Positions 23,083 through 35,600 of a stretch of DNA of 64,000 nt are shown here, piece by piece (position 1 is the first letter of the stretch; each line of letters begins with the position of its first letter). The position numbers and the translations under genes were made by a program. The stretch lies in the NCBI GenBank assembly GCA_029204225.1, contig CM055113.1:21349798-21413797 (forward strand), in the 5' to 3' direction. The DNA comes from Diphasiastrum complanatum. Its lineage: Eukaryota; Streptophyta; Lycopodiopsida; Lycopodiales; Lycopodiaceae. Under the pieces are notes generated by a model. That model saw only the letters and a program-made list of their open reading frames with translations. It ran no database searches and was not told where the DNA came from.

Positions 23083-25139
23083 GTCCACCCCATTTATAAT
23101 GGTGTTCAAAAAATCTCCCTTCAATTCGCCACTTTGTCACCCTTCAACTTGGGTTTTGTCATTTCATGTACCTATTGTCCTTTGCCTGCCAAATGTCTTG
23201 GATTTTGTGGAAACCCCCCCCCCCCCCCTCGCTTGTCATATTTTTGCTTTTCATGATTGCCTCCTTTTTCACTTTTTCTTTCCCATGATTGGGTCCTACC
23301 CACCACTGAATCTTTGACACTTGCAAAAAGATGAATCTTGTCATTGATTACCCATAATTCTCCTATTTTTCCACCACTGAAATGTTGATACTTCAGTGCC
23401 TATTTCCCATGTGCCTATTGTTGAAGGGCTTTGAAGGGCTAGTAACCCATTAATGCTCATTTATTATAGTATCAATCCATTGGTTGTTTGCCACTTCGTG
23501 AAAAGCAAATTCCCTTTGCCATTTTCAACTTTCCTTGGAAAACTTCATCCAAGCTAAGGTAAGGGCGCTCTTTGGCCTTGACTTGTATTTTCTATTTGTC
23601 AGTCCTTTTTGTCGACAACCACCATGATACTATATTTTAGTGCTGCAAATTCTCATGCTTCCATTTCCACATTTTCAATTCCCGAATTCAAAGGTCTAAT
23701 TTTTATTTCATTTCTCTAGTATTTTGAACAACTATAGATTATTGTCATGTCAATTCTTCTAAATTTTTCTGACTGTTTCAAGTGACAGGGTTCTACATTC
23801 TCTAAATTGCCGAACTCCTCTGGGTGACAGACGAGAGCAATCCTGAGCCAAAACTGTCCATCCTTGAAAAAAAAACATGTTTTTCTATTAATCAAAATAT
23901 TATGCAGTACATTGACATAGTGCTCGACATTGCCGACATTTTCACTTCCGAGCCAATTCTAAGGCCATAAAACTTTTGAAGAGCCACATTCAGGTGGGCT
24001 GGGATCTATTTCTAGATAAACCGGTGTTTTTCGCTCAGAATACAAAAACCAATATTTGTCTAATATTTTTCGACAGTTCCTAAAATCCATATCAAGACCT
24101 CCTTTCCTACTATCTAAATTCTTTCTAGCCACTTTTAAGGGTGGGCTGGGACCCCATTTTTAGTCTTCATTCTGTATCATAATATTGTCGGTATCCAAAT
24201 ACACATCCTGCAGATTTGTGAAATTTTTGTACATATTAGCCCAATTTTTGGTGACAAAAATTTGACTAATACATATATATACAAAATTTCACCTAGTTCC
24301 TCTTGACAAAGCAAGACTGAAACCCTTTGAAGCATTTATTCATAATCCAAGAAGGTAAAATAAAGCTGAAAAGTAAAATATAGTACCGAAAAAGCACCAT
24401 AAAGCATAACCACTTGCAAGACGTCTAGCTAATACCTACCACCATCCCACAACAAAAAACTGCACGAGTTAGTATAGTGGGGAAGACAGGTGTCATAGTC
24501 GAGCGTCAGTTGTTATCCATGTCCAAAAGAAGTTATACTACTTAACAGCCTGAATAGCATTTTTAAATCATAGTCATGTCTTCCCAAGTAATTGAAATAT
24601 TTTTAGCGATAAGCCAAGCCCAGCCCTAATATTACCATATCAGGGCTTGTGCCATGCTGGTTAGTTTATGGGCAATTGGTCCATATCAGTTAGTATTTAT
24701 TTTTGAACAGTGTATGAATAGTTTTAACCACTTACATTTTGGTAGTAGGCTGCTGTAGTAACAAAAAGATGCTACATTATCACAAATCATCGATGATAGT
24801 TCAGTATCAAATGGTGAGACTCTTTTATGAGATAACCTGAATGCTTGAAAAGACATATAGAAGTATCATTTGAGTACAAGTTCACATGGTGGAACGTTGT
24901 CCCATAGCATTGAATCCCTGAAGCATTCTTGTAAGCAAACTTTTGTGATGAACAATGATGAATTTAAAGCACCTTACTGTCCATCGCTGAAACAACAAGA
25001 TGAATGCTTAAAAAATCTTCATTAAAAGATGACTAATGGGACCTACTATCCATCGCTGGATAGGAGGTTTATTAGTCACATAATAGACAATTTGCAATTT
25101 TGTGTAAGAGCCTACTGACCATCGCTGGCCATGTCTATA
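23083..25139. other. Spacer between inverted LTRs, no gene
   Basis: No supported coding region. Features are a C run of 15-16 bases near 23214-23228 and the word CCATCGCTG repeated near 24982, 25052 and 25118 at about 65-70 bp steps. The interior of the element these LTRs belonged to is not recognisable. Confidence 0.4.
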
Positions 25140-25420
25140 CATTTGTTTAGAGCAAAAATATGATTCATACAGAGGGATTTATCATATCCCTTGGCAACTA
25201 GTCTTGTTTTACAATTGTTCATACTACCATCTTGATTAAGCTTGATCTTAAAGACCAATTAGCAAGTAGTAACATTGTATTTGATGGAGGATCAATAATT
25301 TTACAAGTATCGATCTCAAGCAATGCGTCATACACACTCTTAATTGCATCAAATCACCGTTTTGTTGTTAAAGTTTCATTCAAACTCGAAGAAACATCAT
25401 CAAAATAGTAATAAAGGCTT
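25140..25420 (-). pseudogene. Copia reverse transcriptase N-terminal fragment
   Basis: Read leftward, the frame contains LVFKIKLNQDGSMNNCKTRL followed by VAKGY, the conserved KWVFKxKxxxDGxxxRxKARLVAKGY block at the start of copia RT, preceded by a W-x2-A-like linker region. It is short and broken, in the same orientation as the neighbouring family A LTR. Confidence 0.6.
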
Positions 25421-25686
25421 TGCGTTTGCTTTTTGTCAATAATCAGATAAGCAATAACATTCATACACCATAAGCAATCACTACAAGGAGGAAAAACAAC
25501 ACACATCATCACTATTCTTCTGCCACGTGGCAAATTAGAATTGGTGTGTGTTCACTCCTCTGCTGCTCGAGAGAGAAAAAAAAAACTAGGAGTTGACTAA
25601 TAGACTACCCTACAGCTAATTGCAGCTGGTAACAGCAAAGTACATTGTAAACAGTAACAATGAAGTTTGTCATTGATTTCTAACAC

Positions 25687-26899
25687 TTTTGTCAACAAAA
25701 CAGTAGTGATAGAAATCACGTCCAATGCATGACTATGCCTATCAAATTGAACAAAACAGTAGTGATAGAAATCACGTCCAATCTTTAGCAACTAACTTTC
25801 GCTAGATAATAAGTGATTACGTAGCCAAACATAAAGTATTGAATTCTCAGACAATTTCTATCAGTTACAAAAGCAATACAGAGATGCATGCATTATGACA
25901 TAAATTGAATGCAATAAAAAGAATAGTATTCATTCAGAAAAATAAAATCAGATGCTAATGAGCGCAAGACAATAGCGGATGAAAACCGTGCACTCTAAAG
26001 CTATCTTTGAGTAACTAAGAATAAGTTTGAAATAAGCAACTCTGCTGATAAGCAGTAGCACAATAGCAACTCTAAAATAAATCTCTAAAAGACTGAGCTG
26101 GAATGCTCAAGAGAGTTCAAGCTTGAAAGCTTGATAGAGAGCTAACTACAACACTTTATGATTGTGAATGATCTGCTTGATGAGAGTGCAGGAAGCGTCG
26201 TGTAATAACACTTAGCCCCATCACAATTCACAATAACATTTCAGATCTTGATCATTGATAATGAGATGTATGAACAGCTGATTTATACTAAGTATTTAGG
26301 TCTTCAAATGCAACTGCCAGTTGGCTGGAGTCCGCTGGCATTCATCCAATTCCTTCTCAGAAATTGATTGCTTATAAGCGGTGACAATTGTCGTGTTTGC
26401 ATAAATGAACTAAAACTGTCACTCTGCAGAACTAAAACTGCCACAGGCGACAATGTCGCAAAAAGGCGACAGTGTCCTAAAATCTTATTTTCTTCATTTT
26501 GAGGTAGCCCCACACTTTGCCAAAGTCATTTCCTTAACATTTGAGGCACTATGAAAAACGCAAAAAATGCGACTTTGCATATTTACTCGTAATTCCTGAC
26601 AGGCGAAAAACGCAAAAAAGACGACACTGCATTTTTACACGGGATTTTTGACAGATGATAGTGTCACTAAATTGCGAAAAAGACGACACTATAATTTTAC
26701 TCGTAATGGCGACACTGTCAGGATTGTAGAGAGAGAAAATACGACAATGTTGTCAAACTCTGTGTATTTCTACAGACTGTGTAAAAACACTTGTAAATCT
26801 GCATTGTATAAAAACACGAGAAAATCTGCAGAACTGGATAAACAATGGATGAGGATTAAAACCGATTAGTCGATTAGTAAGAAGGAGAATAATCCAACA
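25687..26899 (-). mobile_element. LTR of family A (minus orientation)
   Basis: Read on the minus strand it starts TGTTGGATTATTCTCC (26899 leftward), like the solo LTR at 44851, and runs to GTTGACA near 25687-25694. Near its 3' end a 33-bp block is duplicated (25694-25726 and 25750-25782). Flanking bases do not show a clear target duplication, so this may be one end of a rearranged element rather than a solo LTR. Confidence 0.75.
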
Positions 26900-27214
26900 A
26901 GGGCGGCTGCAAGAGCAATGATGTTTCATATCTTCTCGCCAATAATTTCAATACCTTGTTTTGGAATGCGTTTGAAGCAGAATTTTGTTTGTTGTTGCGA
27001 TCCGATCGGTTTTGGAAAGAATAAGTGGTGGTTGTAGCCATCATGCTTGGAGATGAAGATGATAACGGGGACCTAGAGATAGCGATGATGAGAAGAGTTT
27101 GGTACCAGACAAGGTTGTTGATGGATGCACTGCAACAATTGCTCTTAAAGATGGAAGGAAAATGATGATGGTTGTGGGTTTTCTGATGAATATCTTATAG
27201 AGTTTTATCACACA

Positions 27215-27505
27215 TCTTTTTGCGCAGGATGTGTGAGAGAGAAGGATGATAAGATCGTTTTTCCTTAGAGAATGTGGAACATGCCTGTAACGTCCATGGA
27301 GCTGCCTGTTGCTGGATACGTACCTCGAGATTCTGCATTACATAAGTCATTTTCTGATGCAACTGGGCGTTTGTCTAAGGCTCATGTAGATGCGTAGTGA
27401 AAGGATGTTATTTCTCAGTAGCATGTGCTTCATCAGTAGCGAAAGAGAGAGCTTACTTAGTAGGTACAGGCTAGCGATGCAATTTTTTAGTAGTTGAAAT
27501 GTTGA
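27215..27505 (+). pseudogene. Unrecognised coding relic riddled with TAG codons
   Basis: One frame gives protein-like sequence: CVREKDDKIVFP, a TAG at 27266, RMWNMPVTSMELPVAGYVPR, then DSALHKSFSDATGRLSKAHV to 27394. Then TAG and TGA at 27395-27400 and TAG at 27419, 27437, 27458, 27461, 27488 and 27491, before a final TGA at 27503. Between the stops the frame still reads sensibly (KDVISQ, HVLHQ, RKREL, VQASDAIF). Nearly all stops are TAG, which fits CAG-to-TAG mutation. The family is not recognised. Upstream and downstream exons were not found. Confidence 0.5.
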
Positions 27506-28640
27506 GTTTATTTACTTGAAGTTATATTTGTTCGAGACGGTTTTTGCTGATGTTTACATTCATATCTCCAGTTTGTTTTATTTGTGGTTGTGTGCTAAAA
27601 GTTGAGCAGATAAGCAGAAATGAAAATATCTCGTTTGTGTTTCAAGAGATGCACATAGAGTTTAAGGAAGGAGCGATTTCGTTTGCTTGCTAACCTCTCT
27701 TTCTTTGGAAAAGATGTTGTTTCTTTCTTTTAAGAATAGATTCATGTGTGGGTTCTGTTATATTTGCATGAGAGTTCACATGCTTATTTTTATTTTTATT
27801 TTTTTTGGATAGGTCTCTTGCTGATGCCTCAATAATATGAATTGCTTTAACTTTGAGCCTTGGACTGCATGAGTGGCCATTAGTAATATGACATGTAGAC
27901 AGTCGTAAAGCACGAACATGCAAACTTGCATGCTTTGTAGGAAAATGAAGATCACCCATGGAGATAGGAAAAAGAACTCTTACATGCATTGAGAAAAGCA
28001 ATAACTATGTCATTCTCCATCCTTAACATGCAAAACTGCATGCTTTGTGGCAAATTGCATCACCCTTGTGTAATGCTTATATATATGAGCAATACTTGTT
28101 TGTGCGTAAGTGTTTGAGAATGGTGAGATTATGTGTGATAATTTGAAGCACAAATACCTTTTTTGTTAGAAATTTTATTCCTTAGATCTTGAAAAGCAAA
28201 AGATGCTTGTTTCATTTCTTTCATAATTGTCTACATTCTTGTTTGATTTCGCGAATACATCTTACCTCCAAATATTTTGACTTTAGTTGTATTCACATTG
28301 TTGAATGTTATAAGTTAGCTCTCTATGTTCGGTTGCTTCTTTTTATTGGGACCGAAACACGTGGCAAAGGTGCTATGATGTTGTGTGTTATCGTTATGGC
28401 AGATCACAAAACAAGTGGCAAAGGTTTTTTGGTGTTGTTGGCACAGGGGAAAGCTTTGGCCCCATGCCAATAAAGTTTTGACACATGGTCGTTTCAAATT
28501 TCGGGCAAAGCGGGCATGGTTAGCACGGTGCCTGCGAAAGAATCTAAATTTCGATGATTTTTTTCTCAGTTCCCCGCACACGCACAAATTTTGAGTGAAC
28601 TAATTTTTTTGCGAGCCTCCATAATCATAGGTCCTCACAC
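27506..28640. other. Gene-free AT-rich region
   Basis: No domain-bearing frame. An imperfect duplication, ACGTGGCAAAGGTGCTATG and AAGTGGCAAAGGTTTTTTG, occurs at about 28360 and 28414. CATGCAAACTTGCATGCTTTG and CATGCAAAACTGCATGCTTTG occur at about 27917 and 28028, a second local repeat. Confidence 0.4.
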
Positions 28641-28654
28641 AAAGGATATAGGCA

Positions 28655-28866
28655 GTTGCTTGTGCCCGTCAATGATAGGCAATGGGCACTTACCCTCTAA
28701 AAGTGTTTATAAAACCTATTTAGCTTTTCCTCTTGCAAATTGCTTGTGCCTGTCGATGACGGGCAACGGACACTTACTTACTCACAAAAAGTGTTTATAT
28801 AGTTTTGGAAGCTATGTTTTTTTTACTATTTTTTTTAAAACCTATTTAGCTTTTCCTTTTGCAAAT
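28655..28866. repeat. Tandem duplication of an ~85-bp block, second copy interrupted
   Basis: Both copies run from TTGCTTGTGCC through GGGCAA and AAAGTGTTTATA to AACCTATTTAGCTTTTCC and TTGCAAAT. The second (28738-28866) carries about 40 extra T-rich bases in the middle. Confidence 0.8.
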
Positions 28867-29129
28867 GGGTGACGTTTTTTGCCGGCAAAGCATAACATTC
28901 TTAATGGCACCGCACCTCACACATTCTCTGTCTAAAATAATTTTATAATATATAAATAAATAAACTAATTACATTAAGCACAGATAGATTTAATTAATTA
29001 ATTTATTATTTTAAAAACTATTATATTTTCATTTATGAGTTTTTCTTTTTTTTTTCCAAGATCAGCATAGCCACTGGCACCAGCCTCCGTGCCATCGATA
29101 GACCCTCTGGTGCCAATGACCCCGTCAAA

Positions 29130-29400
29130 TTAGCCACGTGACCTGGGTGTGGCTTAACCACACGATCGATTTTCCTTCCGCCCACTTGGATGATAGCCAC
29201 GCGTCTAGAAAAGGTCCTAGCAAGCGATCAGTAACACGTGGCTTAATCGTGATGCTCTTGCGAGTATCCAACGGTTGTCGCGTAAAGATCCTAGCGTGCC
29301 ATTGAGCTGCCTTCCCAACGGTTGTCTTTTCAAACCTACTCGCTCTTCTCTTCTCTCTTCTCTCTGTTTCTGTGGCAGCAGCAGCGAGAAAGAGAGAATT
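29130..29400 (+). promoter_or_regulatory. Promoter of the INCENP gene with two MSA boxes
   Basis: Two exact matches to the mitosis-specific activator consensus YCYAACGGYY: TCCAACGGTT at 29267-29276 and CCCAACGGTT at 29314-29323. Three-Myb-repeat factors bind such sites in G2/M genes. CACGTG boxes lie at about 29133 (GCCACGTGAC) and 29234 (ACACGTGGC). A CT-rich Y-patch (29339-29370) suggests transcription starts nearby. No clear TATA box was seen. Confidence 0.7.
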
Positions 29401-29411
29401 GATCGATCGCT

Positions 29412-29486
29412 ATGGAAAATTTCTGTGTCTGGGAGGAGATTTACTCGCATGGCAGAAGCATAGATGATGATGATGATCGCAATTAG
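29412..29486 (+). CDS. Short upstream ORF in the INCENP leader
   Basis: ATG at 29412 opens a 24-codon frame starting MENFCVWEEIYSHGRS and closing with TAG at 29484-29486. Other short ATG-started frames follow at 29449 and 29548. If this leader is not spliced they could reduce translation of the main ORF. The leader may instead contain an intron ending near 29592. Confidence 0.35.
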   Translation: MENFCVWEEIYSHGRSIDDDDDRN

Positions 29487-29646
29487 CTTCAGATTGCTGT
29501 TATCCCCAGCTGGGTCAGTCTCTGGTTTCCGGCCATCTCTGAAACAATGCATCTAAGGTCAAGCAATGCAATGAGTTAACATGTTTGGACAGTAGCAGCA
29601 GAACAGAAACTGCTGCTGTGGGTTTGCCAGAGAAGGCAAAGCAGAC

Positions 29647-32600
29647 ATGGAAGAAATGCGGATTCATTTTCTTCTGGAGAGCTTTGACAATGTTGTGCTG
29701 GAGTATAGGCAGCAGAAGAATTTCTTCATGGCAACAGCTCATGCTATGGTGGACGTCTTGAAGGTGCCACCGGCTATGGAGCCACATGAGCAGAAGAAGA
29801 AGAAGAGGAGGGCTGTATGTAGCTTGATCCAACCGTATCCATGTAGCCCTGGAAAGGAAAACAGATGTGATCAAGAAGGCGGGCCTCTGCAGGAAGCTTT
29901 CCTCTTGAAGTCACAAAGCAGAAACAAGGCAGTGCCTTCTAAGGGTATCTGTCACCCACGTAATCTCTCTGCTGGAATGGAATCAATGGAGATAACACAA
30001 ATAGAGGAGAGGATAGAGCTGCCAGACTCGTCCAAATTCCCGCTTGAAAAAGCGTCAAATGCAGGGGGACTGAAGGTGTGTGTGGATTTAGAAGACTCGA
30101 GTGATTGTTCGGTGAACTTGCCAGATGACCATAGTGGCAAGAAATCCCCTTTTAAAGTAAAAAGACAAGCGGGTTTGCGAAAACAGCAGCCAGCAAGATC
30201 TAATGTGGTGGAGGATAGAAGCTTTCCGACAGCAGAAGTGCCTATTGCTGAGACAAATCAGCGTATTACTCGCTCTAGGGCAAAGAATTCTGCAGTTGTT
30301 GCTTCCATTGGGGTCAGCCAGGAGAAGGCAGATTTTAAAGAGGCTAGAGGGCGCAGGGGGAAAGCCAGGAAACCTGTGGAAGTACAAATTCCTAAAGAGG
30401 AGATTTGTCCTCCAGCAAATGGGAACTTCACTGAGGCAGAACAAGAATGTAGGTTGTCCGTACAAATACACAGTTCGCAAAAAGAAAAACCTCTAGCCGC
30501 TCAGTTCTCCCCGAACAAAATGGTGCAATCTGAAGTTCCTGTACCTCTTGAGTTACCCACTTTCCTATCCCATCTTCCTGCTTCACAAGAGGTATGTAAT
30601 GCTCTTCAAGTTCCTTCTGTTGAAGAGCTTGATACAAAAGGATTAGGCACTGACATTAGAAGGGGATCTTGTGCTATTGATCATATAAGGCTTTCTGAAG
30701 CAACCCACTTTGAGGAAGCTTCAGGAGATCATGCTATGACTAGGACTATTGCTGCGTGTGAGGAGGGGAATGATCTTGAAAAGCTTGTCTTTGAAGCTCC
30801 TACTTGCCCTAACACAACAGCTCCACACATGAGCTGCTCCATTCAATCTTTAGATCAAACACCAAAATCACATCAAACTGTTCCTGAAATTGCTATTACT
30901 CAGAAAGATATTTTAGATGGGGAAAAGCTCATATACTCCCCTATAGCATTGCAACCTCATGGTGGCATTTATTACCCTGAAAATTGTGAGTGCGTTCTTA
31001 ACACCCAGGATGGTTCTCACAAATCTTTACAAAAGAATCTCAAGGTGATACAGGATGGTGAGGATAGATTATATTTGGAAGGGGATGAGCTTTTAGCTCA
31101 AGAGCAGATGAATTTTCCCTTGATATTTAATTATGGAGTGGTAGCTCTAAATTCGTGTACAAAAGCCATTGCAGCTGCAGAGCTAGGATCAGAACCCAAT
31201 CAGATGAGTTGCAAAATCAAGCACAGTGAAATTTGTGCAGAACCCTCTCTGGGAAGGAAGAGGACATCAAGTATGAACAGTCATTCAAGGCCAGAGCTAC
31301 AAAATGATGCTGTGAATATGAAAGATGGAAGCCATGTAGAGGCTTCGGAGTCCAAAGTTCCAGGTATGAATCTTAGCACTCCGCAGAATCATCTGATTGA
31401 TCTCCAGGAAAGTCTTCATCCTAAGGAAAGCTCTTCTTGCAATTTGTCTTCAGAGCTGATGAGTTTTACTTTTGGAAATTCCATTGATGGGCACAAGCGC
31501 AAAAGAGGTAACAAGAGTATGTACTGCTCCAAACCTCAAGAAAGTCTAGGCAGAGAGTGGGTTTCTGATAGGGGAAGGACTTGTTTGAAAAAGAGAGATT
31601 GCCGAACTAGATTTGAGAGCACATTTGCTAGGGAGACATGTCTAGATAATAGTGCTGTTGATGTAGTTGGAAGCTGCCAGATAAGCCTTATAGTTCCCCA
31701 TTTAGATGAAATTTCTCCCCATGCCTTAGTGCTGCAGCAAAGAGATGGCCCTTCTAGAGCACCCTCTGACATGGAGATTATTCCACACCCTAAGGCTTCT
31801 TTTAGCAAATATGAGGGCTGCATGGAAGGTTGTGAAATTGAACTACAAGGCACAGATCATGCGCACACGGATCATTTTGGGATAAAATCTTGGCTTGAAG
31901 TTTCGGTGGCTGTGGAGGAGAACTTACAGCAGGAAAGGCCAAGCTTTTTGCAGTTTCAGCACTCACTTGATGAGTTGAATGACTATACTGATGATCATAT
32001 TCCTGCCACTGAACATGGTGTTGAGAATGATGGAACAATCTCAGCTAAGAAGGTTTGTCATCTATTGGAAGAAGAAAAACTCATAACTGCTGATTGTGGA
32101 TTAGAAGCTGAAAACACATGTGATATACTTGATACTGGGCAATTAGTAGCCTCTTTTTTGACATCCCACCAGCCTAATGATGCTCATAAAAATGCAGTGG
32201 AACACTATGTTGACTTCTCAGAGGTTGATGCCAAAAACAAAACATCACCAGTCTTTTTCTCGACAGAGAAAGGTCTCCAAGCACTGCTGGGAAGAAGGAA
32301 GAGAGAGAGGGGATCGACTTCAAGAAACACACCTGTACCTGATGATTTTCGAAGTGTAGGATCTACCATGGCCATTTGTCTGCAGACTCACTCTCAAACT
32401 GCAGCTGAAAATAATTCACCTCTATTTAAGCTTGAAGATTCCCGCAAGCACTCATCACATGGAAAGCAACGCGAGTGTTGCAAGTCATGGGGGTCTTGTG
32501 ACTCTAAATGTGGTCGAACTAGTTTAGAAAACAAAGAGTTGGACAAGGAAAGAACCCTGTGTGACACAGAGAATTTGGAGTTGAATCCAAGAAACACAGA

Positions 32601-35600
32601 ATCTCAGTATTTAAACATGCAATGTATTTTAAGCCCACAAAGTGTGGAAACTGAGAGGCAAGCCGCAGTCTCTTGTAATGCCGTTATTGAGAATGGAAAT
32701 AGTTGCTCTGAACCAGTCCTGATGTCTTCAGACAAGCTGTGCTTGAATAAATATACAGAGGAGCTGCTCAGGTCTCCTCTAATCGAGCTTGCAAAACTAT
32801 GCAAAGATATTGCCACTTCCACAGTTGATACAGATGTTGGATTCCTTCAAGGAAGAGATTCTGGTGTACTAGGATATCAATGTTCAAGTGCAATTAATGA
32901 AGCAGAATCTAGACGTAATCCTGCTTTACTTGAAGATGAAGGCTATACTGCACAATTCAATCAGCGGGATAATCTCTGTGAAGAATTACCCAATTCTCCC
33001 ACTGCGTCTCCTATCACAGGAGTACAAAGCTCAAGAGCAAATCTAGAGCAAGATAGACAGAGAGATTCCCTTCATAAAATCACATTTGAAGCAACTGACC
33101 CGTCCCCAAAATCCATGAGGGACACAGGGAGCTTTGCTTTTTCAATTCAGGAGGATAGATTTGAAGATCTTTGCCCTGCCAGAAGGATTCCATCAAGCCA
33201 ATCCAGAATATTGGATAGTAGCTCTAAAGTGCAGAATACAGCAAGAGAATTGCATGTTGAGACAAAAGCTTCAAATCTAGTTGCTAGTGTCAGATCATTC
33301 CTACCATTTGTTCTTCAACATCAACCTGCAGCGCCCTATCCCAGTGGTACCATCTCTCATTCTGAACTCATTATCCTGAATGGCAAGAGAGGTTTTTGTC
33401 GATATGATTGTTTTTCTCAAGGCTGAATCAAGGCTTAATAATAGTTAACCTGCTAAGTTTAGTTCTTAACTCAAGTGTTGTTTGCTGGGGAGGCATCCTT
33501 TTGGTGAGATTTCCCATGTTCACTTAGCTTGTATCCTTATTCATTGCAACCAACATCTGATGAGACATTGATGCTGAATGAGAATGTGTATATTTCACTT
33601 ATTGAATGCCATTGGATTGCTTTTGATGCTCAAGGAAAGCGAGATGTAAAAGTGAAGGCACTTGACGCTGCCAAAGCTGCTAAAAGGGTAGAAGAAAGAA
33701 GGGAGCAAGAACGAAAAACTCGTAAAATAGAGTTGCTGAAGCGCAATAACGAAAAAACTGTTCTGGACCAGATAGGAGAAGGACAAAATGGTTCAGAAGC
33801 TACAGATAGTCTTAACACCATAGATTCAACTTCACCAACACAGAAAAAGCTGATGGCTCTTCCTGCATTGAAATTAAGTACAGTCAATTCTGCTTTGAGC
33901 AATCATTCAAGAACAGGAGTTGAAGCAAGATGCTTGAAAACGAAACGGCCATTGAATTTGAAACAGAAGCTTGAGAAGGAAAATTTTCTGAAGCTTGAGA
34001 ATCAGCAGAAGAAGAAGGAAGAAGAGTGGAGGAAAAAGGAACTGGAAATTGCTGCGAAGAAAAGAAAGAAAGAAGAGGCAGGAAAGAAGGAAAGAGAGAT
34101 TAAGAGGAGGAAGCTAGAAGAGGTACAGCGCCTGCGCAAAGAGGACGAAGAAAGGCAAAGAGCAGAACTGGAAGCCAAGGAGCGGAAGCGAAAAGCTATG
34201 GTAAAACCTGTATTCTCGATATGCAATGACAAATCTGAATTTGCATGTCAAGAATGCATTGATTTGATGCTCCGATCTGTTTTTGATAGGAGGAAAGTGA
34301 GCGAGAGAAGAAAGCTCTTGAGGATGAAATGAGAAAGCAGCGTCGGATGGAGAGAGAGAAAGAAATCGAACGAAGTCGAAAAGAAAAGCAGGATGCAAAG
34401 GCTGCTTGGCTTGCTGAGAAAGAAGCAGAGAGAAAACGCAAAGAGGAAGCTTTTCAACGCCTCAAAGCTCTGGAAAAAGAGCAGCACTGCAAACCAGAAA
34501 AGGTCAGCAATCTAGGCATAGATGAAGCTTACATAAGTGAATCATAAAACCCGATTTTTTTCTTTACTGCATTCCTCGATGCCTTTTTAGATCAAGCAAG
34601 GGAAATTGGCATTGCCATCTTCGGTATCTGACATTCTTCGCCTTCCTTGCACAGATCACATACAATGCCAATTCTTGTTCCAGAGCTGGATCAGTGGAAT
34701 TAGACACAGAAGCAAAGGGAATATTGGGTGAAAAGCTCATTATCCCATCAACCCATTTGCCAAGCGATGGCAGATCGGTTTCTCAGTCAACAGGCTTGCT
34801 GGGTCCTGCTGTTCGTATTCTTCGGCTTCAAGCAGAAGGATCATCTGGTGGAGCTAAACCTTCTATCATGAAAGTTTCAGGGTTTGGCGAGGCAGCAACT
34901 GCTGCTAACATTCTGACATCAAATTCTACTACACCTATCCGATATGCTAGCAAATGCAAATCAATCACCAATTTGGAAAATGTTCCAATGTACATTAAAA
35001 AATCCGTGGAATCTGCATCTGGCCATACCTCCATGCAAACTGGGCTTGGAGATCCTACTGGTGCATGGAAACCAGTTTCACTCCTTGCTGGTCTGGAAAT
35101 ATCACCAGCAGCAATAGACAGTCCAAGTATGGGACCTCAATCATATGAGATTTCTCCCTACAAGTCTGATGACGATGATGATGATGTAGATGATGATGTT
35201 AGGCGAAAGAAACCAATTCCTTTATGGGCAAGGTGAGTGATGTTTAGCCCCTCCTAGTGATCAAATTTGCATCGATCCACTTTTCTCTTGAACAGAAATC
35301 CATGAATGAAACGACAAATACTAACTCTCAAGTCTGGTTGTGTAGAAAGGAAAACTTGATACCTTTGCTGCGGAGGCAGGCACATATGGATCCTGATCAG
35401 ATTTTTACGAGTGCCAAAACTTGCGACCTTTTCGAAGGTATTAATATTTGCTGAAGCAATTGTTACAGATACCTCTTCTAGAAAATGTGTTTGAAAGCGA
35501 ATGAAAATGTGAATTGAATTCTAGCTGGGCTACTACTGCAAACCGCTTTCTCCAATTCTTTTGCTGAGCTGCTAATAACCTTGTTGCTCATGTTTCAGCT

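Noticed and set aside
26304..26513. Small protein MGLPQNEENK..., with a relative at 45225-45470
   Set aside because: Both lie inside LTR family A. The shared start reflects LTR sequence similarity and the frames diverge quickly, so a conserved LTR-encoded peptide is not supported.
28189..28594. ORFs upstream of the INCENP promoter
   Set aside because: They show no domain and no splice context, have Cys/His/Phe-rich composition in AT-rich DNA, and overlap on both strands.
34002..34487. Minus-strand Ser/Phe/Leu-rich ORFs within INCENP exons
   Set aside because: They are antisense shadows of the Lys/Glu-rich helix.
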